From an uncultured Bacteroidota bacterium (GTDB lineage Bacteria > Bacteroidota > Bacteroidia > Chitinophagales > LD1): a DNA stretch of 47,020 nt. Shown piece after piece: positions 1-8,422 of this stretch. The notes beneath the pieces were generated by a model. That model saw nothing but the letters and a program-made list of their open reading frames with translations. It ran no database searches and was not told the DNA's origin. Location of the stretch: contig CAIOTH010000043.1 in the NCBI GenBank assembly GCA_903861145.1, positions 1 through 47,020 on the forward strand, in the 5' to 3' direction. Each line of letters begins with the position of its first letter. The stretch's first letter is position 1. Made by a program: the position numbers and the translations under genes.

Positions 1-64
1 CGGTAAGGCTGCTGCTTAGCTGTTTTTCTATCAGTGGAAAGTATTTTTCAGAGACTTCGAGCAT
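1..64 (-). CDS. possible 5' end of an unidentified gene cut by the window edge
   Basis: An ATG at 64 on the minus strand opens a frame of 21 codons that runs off the left edge without a stop (it begins MLEVSEKYFPLIEK). An in-frame stop lies 11 codons upstream of this ATG, so the start would have to be here. It would follow asnB in the same direction, as expected for another gene of the polysaccharide operon. The fragment is too short to recognise a family, and an open frame of this length can occur by chance. Confidence 0.3.
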   Translation of the reverse strand, partial: MLEVSEKYFPLIEKQLSSSLT

Positions 65-256
65 GGTGTATGTTTTGCGCGCAAATTTAGCGACCGGTTA
101 CGCCATGCGCAAGATGCACTTCACCGGATGCTTACAATTGTGTTAAAATACTGTATTATAAATCAACACCCGGCATTAGGTAAATGAAGATTTTATTATT
201 CAGCTGGCACCAGCCATCATTAAAATAAGCACATTGATTGCGCACGGTAGGGAGAA

Positions 257-2146
257 CTATTTAATTGTGAGGCCGGGCAAAAATGCATCTGCCCACAACT
301 GAAATATCATCAGGTTCCATAGCAGCTTGCGGTGATTACGCCTGCCAGATTGGTGTTCTTCCTTCAGCTTATTTACATAGTTATAGTTGAAGAGGCCCTG
401 TTTTTCAATTTTATCCTTTGAAAGCAGGTTGTTGCATAAATCCTTCAGTTCATCCTTTAGCCATAATGAAACAGGGATTCCAAATCCTTTTTTGGGCCGG
501 GTTACAATTTGGGCCGGTAATTTATCAAGCATTAATTGCTTAAGTATCCATTTGCCATCGAATCCCTTCATTTTGTAATCAAGCGGGAGGCCGTTCAAAA
601 ACTCAATTACATCGGTATCCAAAAACGGTGCCCGTACCTCCAACGAATTGTACATGCTTGCCCTATCAACTTTAACCAAAATATCATCGAGTAAATAGGT
701 TTTATAATAAATGTACAGTAGTTGATTTAAGTGCACGGCAGGCGGAGCAGTGCTTAAAAGCTTGTCGATGATTGAAAGGCCGCTACCGTTTGTGATTTGG
801 CCTAAAGCGCCCGGCGTTAAAAGGCGTTGTTTATCGGCAGGAGTGAAGCTGCCAAGCCAAAGGCTATGGGTGTATTGGTTTTGAGATTCAAAGCCATTTA
901 AAAATTGCTTTACCTTGAAATCAAAGCTTATGTTTTTTTCGGAGGCCGGTAATTTGCCCGCCATGGCCTCCATTACTTTGATAAAGGATTTTGGAAAAGC
1001 CTGGAAAACGGAAGCAAATTTTTCGGATATAAAAGTAGGATAGCCGGCAAGCAATTCATCGCTGCCATCACCCCCTAATGCAACAGTAACTTTTTGGCGC
1101 GTAATTTTTGACAGAAAGTATGTTGGTATAATGGAAGGATCGGCAAATGGCTCATCGGATTTTTCAATAATTTCAGGCAGCAAATCAAGTGACTGCTTGG
1201 CGGAAAGTGTTTCGGTATAGTGCTCGGTGCCGAGGTGTTTGGCCACAAGTTCGGCATAGTCACTTTCATCGTAGCTCTTCTCACTAAAGCCTATCGAAAA
1301 TGTTTTTATTTTTTGTGCTGAGTTTTTTTGTGCGTAGTATGCTATGGTACTACTATCTAATCCGCCACTTAAAAAAACGCCCAATGGCACATCGCTCATT
1401 AATCTTTTGCTAACGGCGTTATTTAGTAATTCGTCAAACCGGTTGATAGTAGATTTTAGGTTTGCCGGTTTTACATCAAAATTTACCGACCAGTATTCTT
1501 TCTTAGTTTCAATCTTTCCGTTTTTGAAAATTAAGTAGTGCGCAGGTTCCAGCTTCTGAATGTTTTTGAAAATGCTGCCAGGAGAAGGGACGTAGTCGAA
1601 AGTGAGGTATTGGTTTAGAACATCTATGTTTAACTGCCTATCGGTTAACGGATGTTGTAGAATTGCTTTAAGCTCGGAAGCAAAAACAAAGGTATTATTG
1701 ACAATACTATAGTAGAGCGGTTTTTTGCCCATTCTATCGCGGGCAATAAATAATTTTTCCTGTTTAAAATCATAAATAGCAAAAGCGAACATGCCATGAA
1801 TTTTTTGCAGCATGGCCTCACCGTGTTCTTCATAGAGATTAATTAATACTTCGGTATCTGAGGTAGTGGTGAATTGGTATTTGCCGGTTTTTTCAAGCTC
1901 GCTTTTTAGGCCGAGATAATTGTAAATCTCACCATTAAACACAATTGCGTAGTCTTTGTCGGCAGTAAAAAAAGGTTGGTTGGCGGCCGAACTTAAATCC
2001 AAAATGCTTAACCGGGCATGTGCCAGCCCTATATTTAACCTGTGGTATACACCTTGATAATCGGGGCCGCGATGGCGAATGGACATGACCATTCTTTTTA
2101 AATCACTCTCGCTACCTTCACCATTAAAGCCTGCTATGCCGCACAT
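257..2146 (-). CDS. asnB: asparagine synthase (glutamine-hydrolysing)
   Basis: AsnB converts aspartate to asparagine using glutamine and ATP. The protein starts MCGIAGF, and Cys2 is the glutaminase nucleophile exposed after Met removal. A class II amidotransferase domain fills about residues 1-210, with RHRGPD at 25-30 and FNGEIYN at 70-76. The synthetase domain follows, with the pyrophosphate loop SGGLDSS at 260-266. Length (629 aa) is normal for the Bacteroidota/actinobacterial AsnB type. It is the last complete gene of a minus-strand run of sugar genes. In that setting such paralogues often amidate a sugar or peptide part of a surface glycan instead of feeding protein synthesis; that role is an inference. 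Confidence 0.93.
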   Translation of the reverse strand: MCGIAGFNGEGSESDLKRMVMSIRHRGPDYQGVYHRLNIGLAHARLSILDLSSAANQPFFTADKDYAIVFNGEIYNYLGLKSELEKTGKYQFTTTSDTEVLINLYEEHGEAMLQKIHGMFAFAIYDFKQEKLFIARDRMGKKPLYYSIVNNTFVFASELKAILQHPLTDRQLNIDVLNQYLTFDYVPSPGSIFKNIQKLEPAHYLIFKNGKIETKKEYWSVNFDVKPANLKSTINRFDELLNNAVSKRLMSDVPLGVFLSGGLDSSTIAYYAQKNSAQKIKTFSIGFSEKSYDESDYAELVAKHLGTEHYTETLSAKQSLDLLPEIIEKSDEPFADPSIIPTYFLSKITRQKVTVALGGDGSDELLAGYPTFISEKFASVFQAFPKSFIKVMEAMAGKLPASEKNISFDFKVKQFLNGFESQNQYTHSLWLGSFTPADKQRLLTPGALGQITNGSGLSIIDKLLSTAPPAVHLNQLLYIYYKTYLLDDILVKVDRASMYNSLEVRAPFLDTDVIEFLNGLPLDYKMKGFDGKWILKQLMLDKLPAQIVTRPKKGFGIPVSLWLKDELKDLCNNLLSKDKIEKQGLFNYNYVNKLKEEHQSGRRNHRKLLWNLMIFQLWADAFLPGLTIK

Positions 2147-2193
2147 TAATAATCTATTTGCTTAGTTGAACCTGCTTGTGCCTTCTCCAAAAA

Positions 2194-3006
2194 TCATTTT
2201 TTTGCTCCTCCAAATTTCCATGAATTTCCATTTCTGAAAATAATGTATGTGGATTTTTGATCGACATCGGGAAACGATGCAAGCCAATTTTCTATAGTTT
2301 GTTTCGATATATAGTCGGTTTGAGGGGTTACCAATTGGTCGAATGCAACGTGATGAAAGAAGTGAAATTCGCGCTGAGAAATCCAACATGAATAATTGTA
2401 GAGTGGGAGGCTTTTAAATATTGAGGATGTTGAAATTAATTTGGCATAAAGGAAATACGGCACAACCAGCGGCAGCGCTACCAAATACTTGGTAAACCAC
2501 CATGGTAAATTTGAAACTACTTTACGAATTGGGTCAACGATATAAATAATTACGGCATTACCTTCTTTAGCGTAAACCCAGCAATGAAAACGTCCGCCAC
2601 TTTTTGTATTCTTTACAACTGATTTGAGGCCTTCAATAGGTTCCTTTAAATGGTGTAGCACACCTATGCAATAAACTACATCGTGGCCAGCGCTGCTATA
2701 GGTGGTTAAATCCTGCTGTTCAATTTTGTAATTTTTAACCCCGGTTTGGCTCAGGTTTTTTTCGCACGATAAAACTGATGCCCCCAAATCAACCCCGGTA
2801 ATAAATTTTGGCTCCCATGCCGGTAAATGGCATAGCAAGCTGCCATTACCACAGCCCAGTTCTAAAACTGTTTTATTAGTTACATCGTTTTTGCTAATCG
2901 GCTGCAACCATTCTTCAAATTGCGCATAGGTGTATACGGAACCTTCAGGCAGGTTATTCCACGAGGTGGCAAATGCGTCTGCTGTATTTTGATCTTTAAC
3001 TGACAT
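2194..3006 (-). CDS. class I SAM-dependent methyltransferase
   Basis: A 270-aa Rossmann-fold methyltransferase. Motif I is clear (VLELGCGNGSL, about residues 46-56), followed by an acidic strand 2 (ITGVDLG) and the motif IV/post region YCIGVLHHLKEP. No signal peptide; a hydrophobic stretch around residues 165-195 may be amphipathic or membrane-touching. It lies 47 bp upstream of asnB and 58 bp downstream of the GT2 gene on the same strand, so it probably modifies a sugar or lipid intermediate of the same pathway. The substrate cannot be told from the sequence. Confidence 0.85.
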   Translation of the reverse strand: MSVKDQNTADAFATSWNNLPEGSVYTYAQFEEWLQPISKNDVTNKTVLELGCGNGSLLCHLPAWEPKFITGVDLGASVLSCEKNLSQTGVKNYKIEQQDLTTYSSAGHDVVYCIGVLHHLKEPIEGLKSVVKNTKSGGRFHCWVYAKEGNAVIIYIVDPIRKVVSNLPWWFTKYLVALPLVVPYFLYAKLISTSSIFKSLPLYNYSCWISQREFHFFHHVAFDQLVTPQTDYISKQTIENWLASFPDVDQKSTYIIFRNGNSWKFGGAKK

Positions 3007-3064
3007 TACTTTTTTGCGATAATTATTTGGTTATTTAGACAGTAGCCTTAAACCTATGGGTTGA

Positions 3065-4009
3065 TTAATCTTTAAAGTTTATTTTTTCTTTTATAGTAAA
3101 TGGCAATTTGTCCTGGCTTTCGTAATAAGTGCGCATTAGCATTTCTGCCAAAATTCCCATTAAAATCATTAACACACCCACGATAAAAAACATGGCAGAG
3201 ATGGTGGGCAGAGGCGTTTGAATGAAATCTTTTTGGCCGGTAATTTTAAAATAAAATGCCAACCCTGCTGAAAGGAACATTACCAGAAATGACAGAATAC
3301 CTGAGCCGCCGAAAAAGTGTATTGGGCGCTGCATGTATTTATCCAAAAATTTAATTAACACAAGGTCGAGCATTACTTTGTAGATGCGGAATAACCCGTA
3401 GTTACTTTTACCGTACAAGCGGGGGTGGTAACTTACAGGCATCTCTGTAACTTTACCGCCCTGCCATTTACAAAATACCGGTATAAACCGGTGCATTTGC
3501 CCGTATAGCCTAACATCCTTTATAACGTCAATTCTATAAGCTTTAAGCGTGCATCCGTAATCGTGCAAGGGTACACCAGAAATAGAGCTAATTAATTTGT
3601 TTGCCAGTAATGAAGGAAGCTTGCGGGTGAGAAACTGGCCTTCCCATCTTTTTTGCCTCCAACCACTAACAACATCATAACCTTCATCAAGCTTGGCTAT
3701 GAGTTTTGGGATATCGGCTGGATCATTCTCAAGATCACTGTCAATTAAAACGAGTATATCGCCCTTGGCAAACTGAATGCCTGCGTTAATGGCTGCAGTT
3801 TGCCCGAAATTTCGGCGAAAGTTAATTGCCTTAATTTTGGGATTAACAGCCTGCCTCTTAAGCTCGGCCCAGGTATTATCGGTCGAACAGTCGTTTACAG
3901 CGATAATTTCATAGTCCCATCCCTCCATGGCGGTGCCGATTGCCTTGAAGAGTTGGTCAAGGCTCTTTTCCTCATTAAAAACAGGTAGTATAACTGAAAT
4001 GGTACTCAT
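3065..4009 (-). CDS. glycosyltransferase family 2, polyprenyl-phosphate sugar transferase type
   Basis: A 314-aa GT-A enzyme of the ArnC/DPM1-like group. The nucleotide-sugar site shows VNDCSTDNT at 38-46 and the metal-binding DSD at 90-92. Two transmembrane segments lie near the C-terminus (about 230-255 and 268-292), the usual plan for enzymes that charge undecaprenyl phosphate with one sugar. Its ATG overlaps the stop of the upstream membrane protein gene (ATGA, 4006-4009), indicating translational coupling. The coupled GT-C-like protein would be the natural user of the Und-P-sugar formed here; this pairing is inferred from context. Confidence 0.9.
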   Translation of the reverse strand: MSTISVILPVFNEEKSLDQLFKAIGTAMEGWDYEIIAVNDCSTDNTWAELKRQAVNPKIKAINFRRNFGQTAAINAGIQFAKGDILVLIDSDLENDPADIPKLIAKLDEGYDVVSGWRQKRWEGQFLTRKLPSLLANKLISSISGVPLHDYGCTLKAYRIDVIKDVRLYGQMHRFIPVFCKWQGGKVTEMPVSYHPRLYGKSNYGLFRIYKVMLDLVLIKFLDKYMQRPIHFFGGSGILSFLVMFLSAGLAFYFKITGQKDFIQTPLPTISAMFFIVGVLMILMGILAEMLMRTYYESQDKLPFTIKEKINFKD

Positions 4010-5496
4010 AAGAATTTATCTCTCAATTTAAAATAGCAAGCTGCCGAGCAAATTACGATAAAAGGATACTCGGGTGCAAGGTATCTATGTTCTGAATACT
4101 TTAAAGCTATTGGAAACACAAATACTCCAAAAAGCATTATCAACGATATTAGCAACAGCACATAGTCAATGCTAACCAGGTTTAAGCTTTTAAAAACCGT
4201 CCAAAATGCCATTAATAACCCTGTTGTAAGAGCAAAATAATAAATTGCTTCGGATAGAATAAAAATACCAATCTTAAGCTTATTGTAAGGATGAAAAATC
4301 AGGGGAGGGGTCTGTACCCTTCCGAACAGAAACCTTTTAAGATAAATCCATCTTGATTGAATGTAGAATAGAAAAGGCTTCTCGCTTTGTAAAGAAGCAG
4401 TATAGGTATCCAGACGGATGGTAATGGTTTCTCGATATTCCTCTAATTGCTTAGCGTTTAGCCCTACTTTGCGTAGCGAATCCCATTTCATTAAATCTCC
4501 TCTCATTATCACCAGACTATCCCTATTAAATTTCGAAGTGTATATATAGTCGGGAATGGAAACGGTGTAGTTTTTCTCCAATTCCTCGGCACATGGGGCG
4601 CACACCATATTTTTGAGGTTAGGATAAAACCAACGCGAAGCTGTGCCTGCATCCCAGGCAAATTCGCCGCCCCAACTTTGTATAAACCTTATTAAAGGAG
4701 CAGCGCACGTATTTCTTATCTCTGATACATACATGTGAGGGTAGAGAGGAATGATTCGCTGGCTTTGGTTGTAGTTTCTAACTATCCATGCACCATCAAA
4801 CACTACAAAAGAAGACATAAAGAGTAATGCGCCAGGCAGCACTGACCGGCTCCGTTCGCGACAATGAAATACAAAAAGAACCGGCAGAACTATTGCGAAT
4901 AATATTATGTATACCGGTTTAAGAAAAACAATCCAGGTAAGAAATGAACCGCTTATTAGCAAATAGTGCAGCTTTTGTGCGCGAACAAAGTAAAGGCATA
5001 GGAAGTAAATGAAGAAAACAAGAAATGAAATGGTTAAGCTTTCAGTAATTATCAAATAGTCCCACGAAAAGGCACAAGAACTTAAAATGTAAAGAAGAAA
5101 AGAGTAATAAAATGCTGTATTTTTTCGGGTTACCATTTGTGTTGTCAGGGCCAAAACATAGGTCGAAATTGCGGAAGTGAGTAACTGGAGTAGCAGAAGG
5201 GAATTGAGCGATTTAACGGGATCAAGAAAGAGGCGAAGGAAATAATAAAAAATTCCATAGCCGGGCATGCGTTCATCGGGAGTGTAGGACCCTGTGCTAA
5301 GAAAGTTTTCAATGGGCTTAAGATATTGGGCTGCATCACCACCAAAAGCTCCCCAAAAACCAGCATAGGTAGCATCGCGCAATCGTGGGTCAATATGGTG
5401 TATATAATAAACCAGTATGATTGATTTGAATGTCAGCGCGAGTAAAATCCAAAACCACCAATTTTTGGGTTCAAGGAGTTTTTTCATACTACTCAC
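4006..5496 (-). CDS. polytopic membrane protein, GT-C glycosyltransferase-like
   Basis: A 496-aa protein with roughly 10-12 hydrophobic segments. The first extracytoplasmic loop carries GGDAAQYLKPIE and RMPGYGIFYY, resembling the acidic first-loop site of GT39/GT-C enzymes that use polyprenyl-phosphate sugars. A roughly 130-residue hydrophilic loop in the middle holds several Cys (CAAPL, MVCAPCAEE). The start used is GTG at 5496, overlapping the epimerase stop as GTGA; an ATG three codons on (5487) is the alternative. Sandwiched between an epimerase and a Und-P-sugar-type GT2, it probably transfers a sugar to a lipid or glycan on the periplasmic side. No firm family name can be given by eye. 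Confidence 0.72.
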   Translation of the reverse strand: MSSMKKLLEPKNWWFWILLALTFKSIILVYYIHHIDPRLRDATYAGFWGAFGGDAAQYLKPIENFLSTGSYTPDERMPGYGIFYYFLRLFLDPVKSLNSLLLLQLLTSAISTYVLALTTQMVTRKNTAFYYSFLLYILSSCAFSWDYLIITESLTISFLVFFIYFLCLYFVRAQKLHYLLISGSFLTWIVFLKPVYIILFAIVLPVLFVFHCRERSRSVLPGALLFMSSFVVFDGAWIVRNYNQSQRIIPLYPHMYVSEIRNTCAAPLIRFIQSWGGEFAWDAGTASRWFYPNLKNMVCAPCAEELEKNYTVSIPDYIYTSKFNRDSLVIMRGDLMKWDSLRKVGLNAKQLEEYRETITIRLDTYTASLQSEKPFLFYIQSRWIYLKRFLFGRVQTPPLIFHPYNKLKIGIFILSEAIYYFALTTGLLMAFWTVFKSLNLVSIDYVLLLISLIMLFGVFVFPIALKYSEHRYLAPEYPFIVICSAACYFKLRDKFL

Positions 5497-6470
5497 TTTT
5501 GGGGTAATATTTTCGGTGTATTTGTTGCCTGAAACCAGCTAATGAAGTTTTGCAGGCCGGTTTTAAGAGGGGTTGAGGGCCGAAAATGCAATAGTTCGGC
5601 GGCTTTACTAACGTCTGCATACGTAAACTCAACATCACCGGGCTGAGGGGGTAAATAATTTAATACCGGTTTAGTATTTAGTAACTCACTTATGGTATTA
5701 ACCAGTTCCATCAACTTCACAGGGCTGGAGTTGCCTAAATTTATTATCTCGTAATGCGGGCCCGGCGCATTTACCAGTGCCATAGCTTGTTCAATTCCCC
5801 TTACAATATCGCCTACGTATGTATAATCTCTGCCCGTTTGGCCGGCTCCGTATATTTCGATAGGATTTCCTGCCGAAATTAGTTTTACAAATTTGTGGAT
5901 AGCCAAATCGGGACGTTGCCTTTCGCCATAGACGGTAAAAAACCGAAGGTTGATGGACGAAATACCGTATAATTTAAAGTAGGTAAAATTTAAAAGCTCG
6001 CAGGCTTTTTTAGTAAGTGCATAGGGAGAAATGGGATGATCAACGTTGTCACTTTCAGCAAATGGCGTTTTTTCGTTATTGCCATATACTGAAGAGGATG
6101 AGGCAAAAACCATGTTCTTAATGCCCTTTACCTTCATCCATTCTAATAATGTTTGAGTTCCGGTTATGTTATTGTGAACGTATAGTTTTGGGTTTTCGAT
6201 AGATGGACGAACACCAGCTTTGGCGGCCAGATGAATTACTGTCGTCCCATTAAAACTGACAGAGTTGAGCCCTTCAGAGTCGGTTATATCAACCTCGTAA
6301 AATGAAAAGTTGGGATTGTTTAGGGCGCTGGCGAGATTTTGCTCTTTAACCGCCCGGCTGTAGAAGTTGTCATAGTTATCAATTCCAACAACTTTTATCC
6401 CTTTCGATAATAAGTAATCAGCCAGGTTGCTACCGATAAAACCAGCTACGCCGGTAATTAAAACCTCCAT
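5493..6470 (-). CDS. NAD-dependent epimerase, probably UDP-glucuronate 4-epimerase type
   Basis: An extended short-chain dehydrogenase of 325 aa. The NAD-binding GxxGFIGS is at residues 7-14. The active site has SSSSVYG around 124-130 and the catalytic pair Tyr150/Lys154 (YALTK). The text DNYDNFY after strand 2, and the overall length, match the UDP-GlcA 4-epimerase subgroup (CapI/LpsL-like) better than GalE, but GalE-like or other 4-epimerase activity is not excluded. It is the first gene of the coupled run 6470-257, and so probably supplies the activated sugar for the transferases behind it. Confidence 0.87.
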   Translation of the reverse strand: MEVLITGVAGFIGSNLADYLLSKGIKVVGIDNYDNFYSRAVKEQNLASALNNPNFSFYEVDITDSEGLNSVSFNGTTVIHLAAKAGVRPSIENPKLYVHNNITGTQTLLEWMKVKGIKNMVFASSSSVYGNNEKTPFAESDNVDHPISPYALTKKACELLNFTYFKLYGISSINLRFFTVYGERQRPDLAIHKFVKLISAGNPIEIYGAGQTGRDYTYVGDIVRGIEQAMALVNAPGPHYEIINLGNSSPVKLMELVNTISELLNTKPVLNYLPPQPGDVEFTYADVSKAAELLHFRPSTPLKTGLQNFISWFQATNTPKILPQK

Positions 6471-6574
6471 TTATGCTAAAATAATAACTGCCCGATTAAT
6501 AGTGCAATAATAGTTTTTTTCGGGTGATTTGGGAAGAAATCGGGGGGGCACCCAACTGAGATAGACTGAATTGC

Positions 6575-7321
6575 TTAGTTATGATTTACAAACATTATGT
6601 AACTGCCCACAGGCCTGTTGTACACTGATGCCGGTTTTATAAAAGGTAACTGCATTACACACCCTGCACTTTGCAGACATAAGGCGTTTGCACAGTGGTA
6701 GTAATCCTTAAACAAAGATGCGAAATCAAACAGGGTAACGGATGAGTTGGAAAGGGCGAAAACAAGAAATTTGGCCCCATGGTCTTCATAAATCCCGACC
6801 CCGCATCGCAGATTCCTGTTTTTGGAGGTTGGATCAAATTTATCGTGTATATGGCCATTTACAACAAGCATAGGGCCTGCCTGAACCGCTAACCGAGCAT
6901 TGGGATATTTGAACGATTCGGCTGATTCAACTATTGCAGCATCTTTATCGGTTATTATGAAAACACCATTGGGTTTAAGGTAGAAGCCCATTTGGTTACC
7001 ATCGGTTAAGTTTAAGGGATTTAGTGTTTTTCCTTCTGACACGAACAGTCCAATTGGCCTGAATGAAGAGTCCCAAACACTGGCATTCGTAATAAAAAGA
7101 TTGGGATCGTTATTGATGTATGAGCTAATGAAATCATTATGAGCAACGCCAGATAGGTTTTGTACCAGTTTAAATTTTTTGATGGATGCGGTATCTATTT
7201 TTACCGTGAAGATGCTATAGGTATTGCCATGAAAATTAAACTCGTTATCGCCCTTGGTTTGTGCATTGCAACAAAATGGCATAAGGAGATATAACAGTAA
7301 TAAGGTTTTAAGAAATCTCAT
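6575..7321 (-). CDS. secreted DUF2233/NAGPA-like protein, motif-degenerate paralogue
   Basis: About 248 aa starting at ATG 7321, which gives a clean signal peptide (MRFLKTLLLLYLLMPFCCNA) and an ATGA overlap with the upstream gene; a start at 7360 would put 13 polar residues in front. It aligns along its length with the gene before it (IGLFVSEG, FYLKPNGVF, GPMLVVNGHIHDKFDP, RCGVGIY, FDFASLFKDYYHCANAL), so the two are tandem paralogues of the phosphodiester glycosidase family. Two motif positions are altered: ITNAS where the neighbour has ITNGG, and CLQSAG where the neighbour has FLDGA. This suggests weakened or lost hydrolase activity. The role is unknown. Confidence 0.8.
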   Translation of the reverse strand: MRFLKTLLLLYLLMPFCCNAQTKGDNEFNFHGNTYSIFTVKIDTASIKKFKLVQNLSGVAHNDFISSYINNDPNLFITNASVWDSSFRPIGLFVSEGKTLNPLNLTDGNQMGFYLKPNGVFIITDKDAAIVESAESFKYPNARLAVQAGPMLVVNGHIHDKFDPTSKNRNLRCGVGIYEDHGAKFLVFALSNSSVTLFDFASLFKDYYHCANALCLQSAGCVMQLPFIKPASVYNRPVGSYIMFVNHN

Positions 7322-8412
7322 TTTGCACGCTTTTTCCGTGTGGCTGATATTAAAGTACAAAAGTGGCCTCCAATTTCATTAGGGGCTAAATCGCGCAGGT
7401 ACATCATGGATATTGCTCCATCTAAAAACAAGGCATTTTGGCAATTGTAAACATCTTTAAACAATAAGGCAAAATCGAAAAAGTTCACTTCGGTTTGCGA
7501 GAGAATAAAAACAATTTTCTTAGGGCTTATTAGACCCACCCCGCTCCTGATTTTTTTGTTGTTCGAGGCGCGGGCAAATTTATCGTGTATTTTGCCATTT
7601 ATTACCAGCATAGGGCCTGATTGGGTTGCCTGATCTAAGTTTGGTAGCTGTGCATTGAATGCTTCTGAAGTTGTGTCGATATGCGCGATACCATCCTTAG
7701 AGATATAAAATATGCCATTGGGCTTTAGGTAAAAATTTTCGCTGTTAGGACGTGTGGTGTTTAGTGACGCTTTTGCTGTGCCATTTTCAACGAGTAAACC
7801 TTCAGGCGAAATATCGGGATTGAACATTCCGCCATTGGTTATCATGACCGGCGCATTATCGCGAAACGTTGATGAGTGTAGTAGCGTACCGATGTTGCCG
7901 TATATTTTTCCTTTGGAGTCTTTCCAATGCAATTTGATATCGTAAGTATCTACATCGGCTATAAACACATAATATGGTGCACCTTTAAAAGTAAGCGTGT
8001 CAGACCCATTTTTCTGGTGAACCACTGAAGCTATTTTTTCTTTAAGGTTTGATTTTTGTACATCTAACTGGTTGATGGATTGCTCATTTTTTTTAATATC
8101 CTTTTTTAAATCTTCATTAGTAATGTAGAGATTTTCCTCTTGTATTTCGGCTTCGTTTATTTGTTTCAGATAATTTGTAAATGCTTTTGACTGGCTGTTA
8201 TCCGGGTGGGCTGAGGAGCCTTTATCATTTGCGGAGGAACCAGGCTTTTTGGGGCCTGAAGTAGAAGCTTGTGTTTTGGCTTTATTTAGGGCGCTGGAAT
8301 CTGTTGACACTACCGGCCTTATTTGAGGATTGCCCTGTAATGGTTGCTTCATGGTTAAGATGAAGCTGGACACGAGTAAGATAAATGATGCAATGGTTAG
8401 CTTATGTATCAT
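7318..8412 (-). CDS. secreted phosphodiester glycosidase family protein (DUF2233/NAGPA-like)
   Basis: A 364-aa exported protein. An N-terminal hydrophobic segment (about 5-20) is followed by a Ser/Lys/Pro-rich linker (about 30-75) and a short coiled coil (about 85-135, rich in Glu/Lys/Asn). The C-terminal domain (about 140-355) carries the family marks ITNGGMF, PEGLLVENG, FYLKPNGIFYI, SGPMLVINGKIHDKF, RSGVGLI and NALFLDGAIS. The family includes the human uncovering enzyme NAGPA and bacterial YigE-like proteins. It is probably periplasmic or surface exposed. It lies 10 bp after the LamG/HYR gene and is coupled to the next paralogue by ATGA. Substrate unknown. Confidence 0.85.
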   Translation of the reverse strand: MIHKLTIASFILLVSSFILTMKQPLQGNPQIRPVVSTDSSALNKAKTQASTSGPKKPGSSANDKGSSAHPDNSQSKAFTNYLKQINEAEIQEENLYITNEDLKKDIKKNEQSINQLDVQKSNLKEKIASVVHQKNGSDTLTFKGAPYYVFIADVDTYDIKLHWKDSKGKIYGNIGTLLHSSTFRDNAPVMITNGGMFNPDISPEGLLVENGTAKASLNTTRPNSENFYLKPNGIFYISKDGIAHIDTTSEAFNAQLPNLDQATQSGPMLVINGKIHDKFARASNNKKIRSGVGLISPKKIVFILSQTEVNFFDFALLFKDVYNCQNALFLDGAISMMYLRDLAPNEIGGHFCTLISATRKKRAK

Positions 8413-8422
8413 TTTAAAATAT

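Noticed and set aside
2162-2389. 75-codon minus-strand frame within the methyltransferase gene
   Set aside because: Shadow of the methyltransferase C-terminus in another frame.
6525-6560. Seven-G run with GGGTG/CACCC pairing in the 6471-6574 gap
   Set aside because: Five-bp stem with a long loop, and the tract behind it on minus is A, not T; no terminator. A homopolymer could still be a sequencing weak spot.
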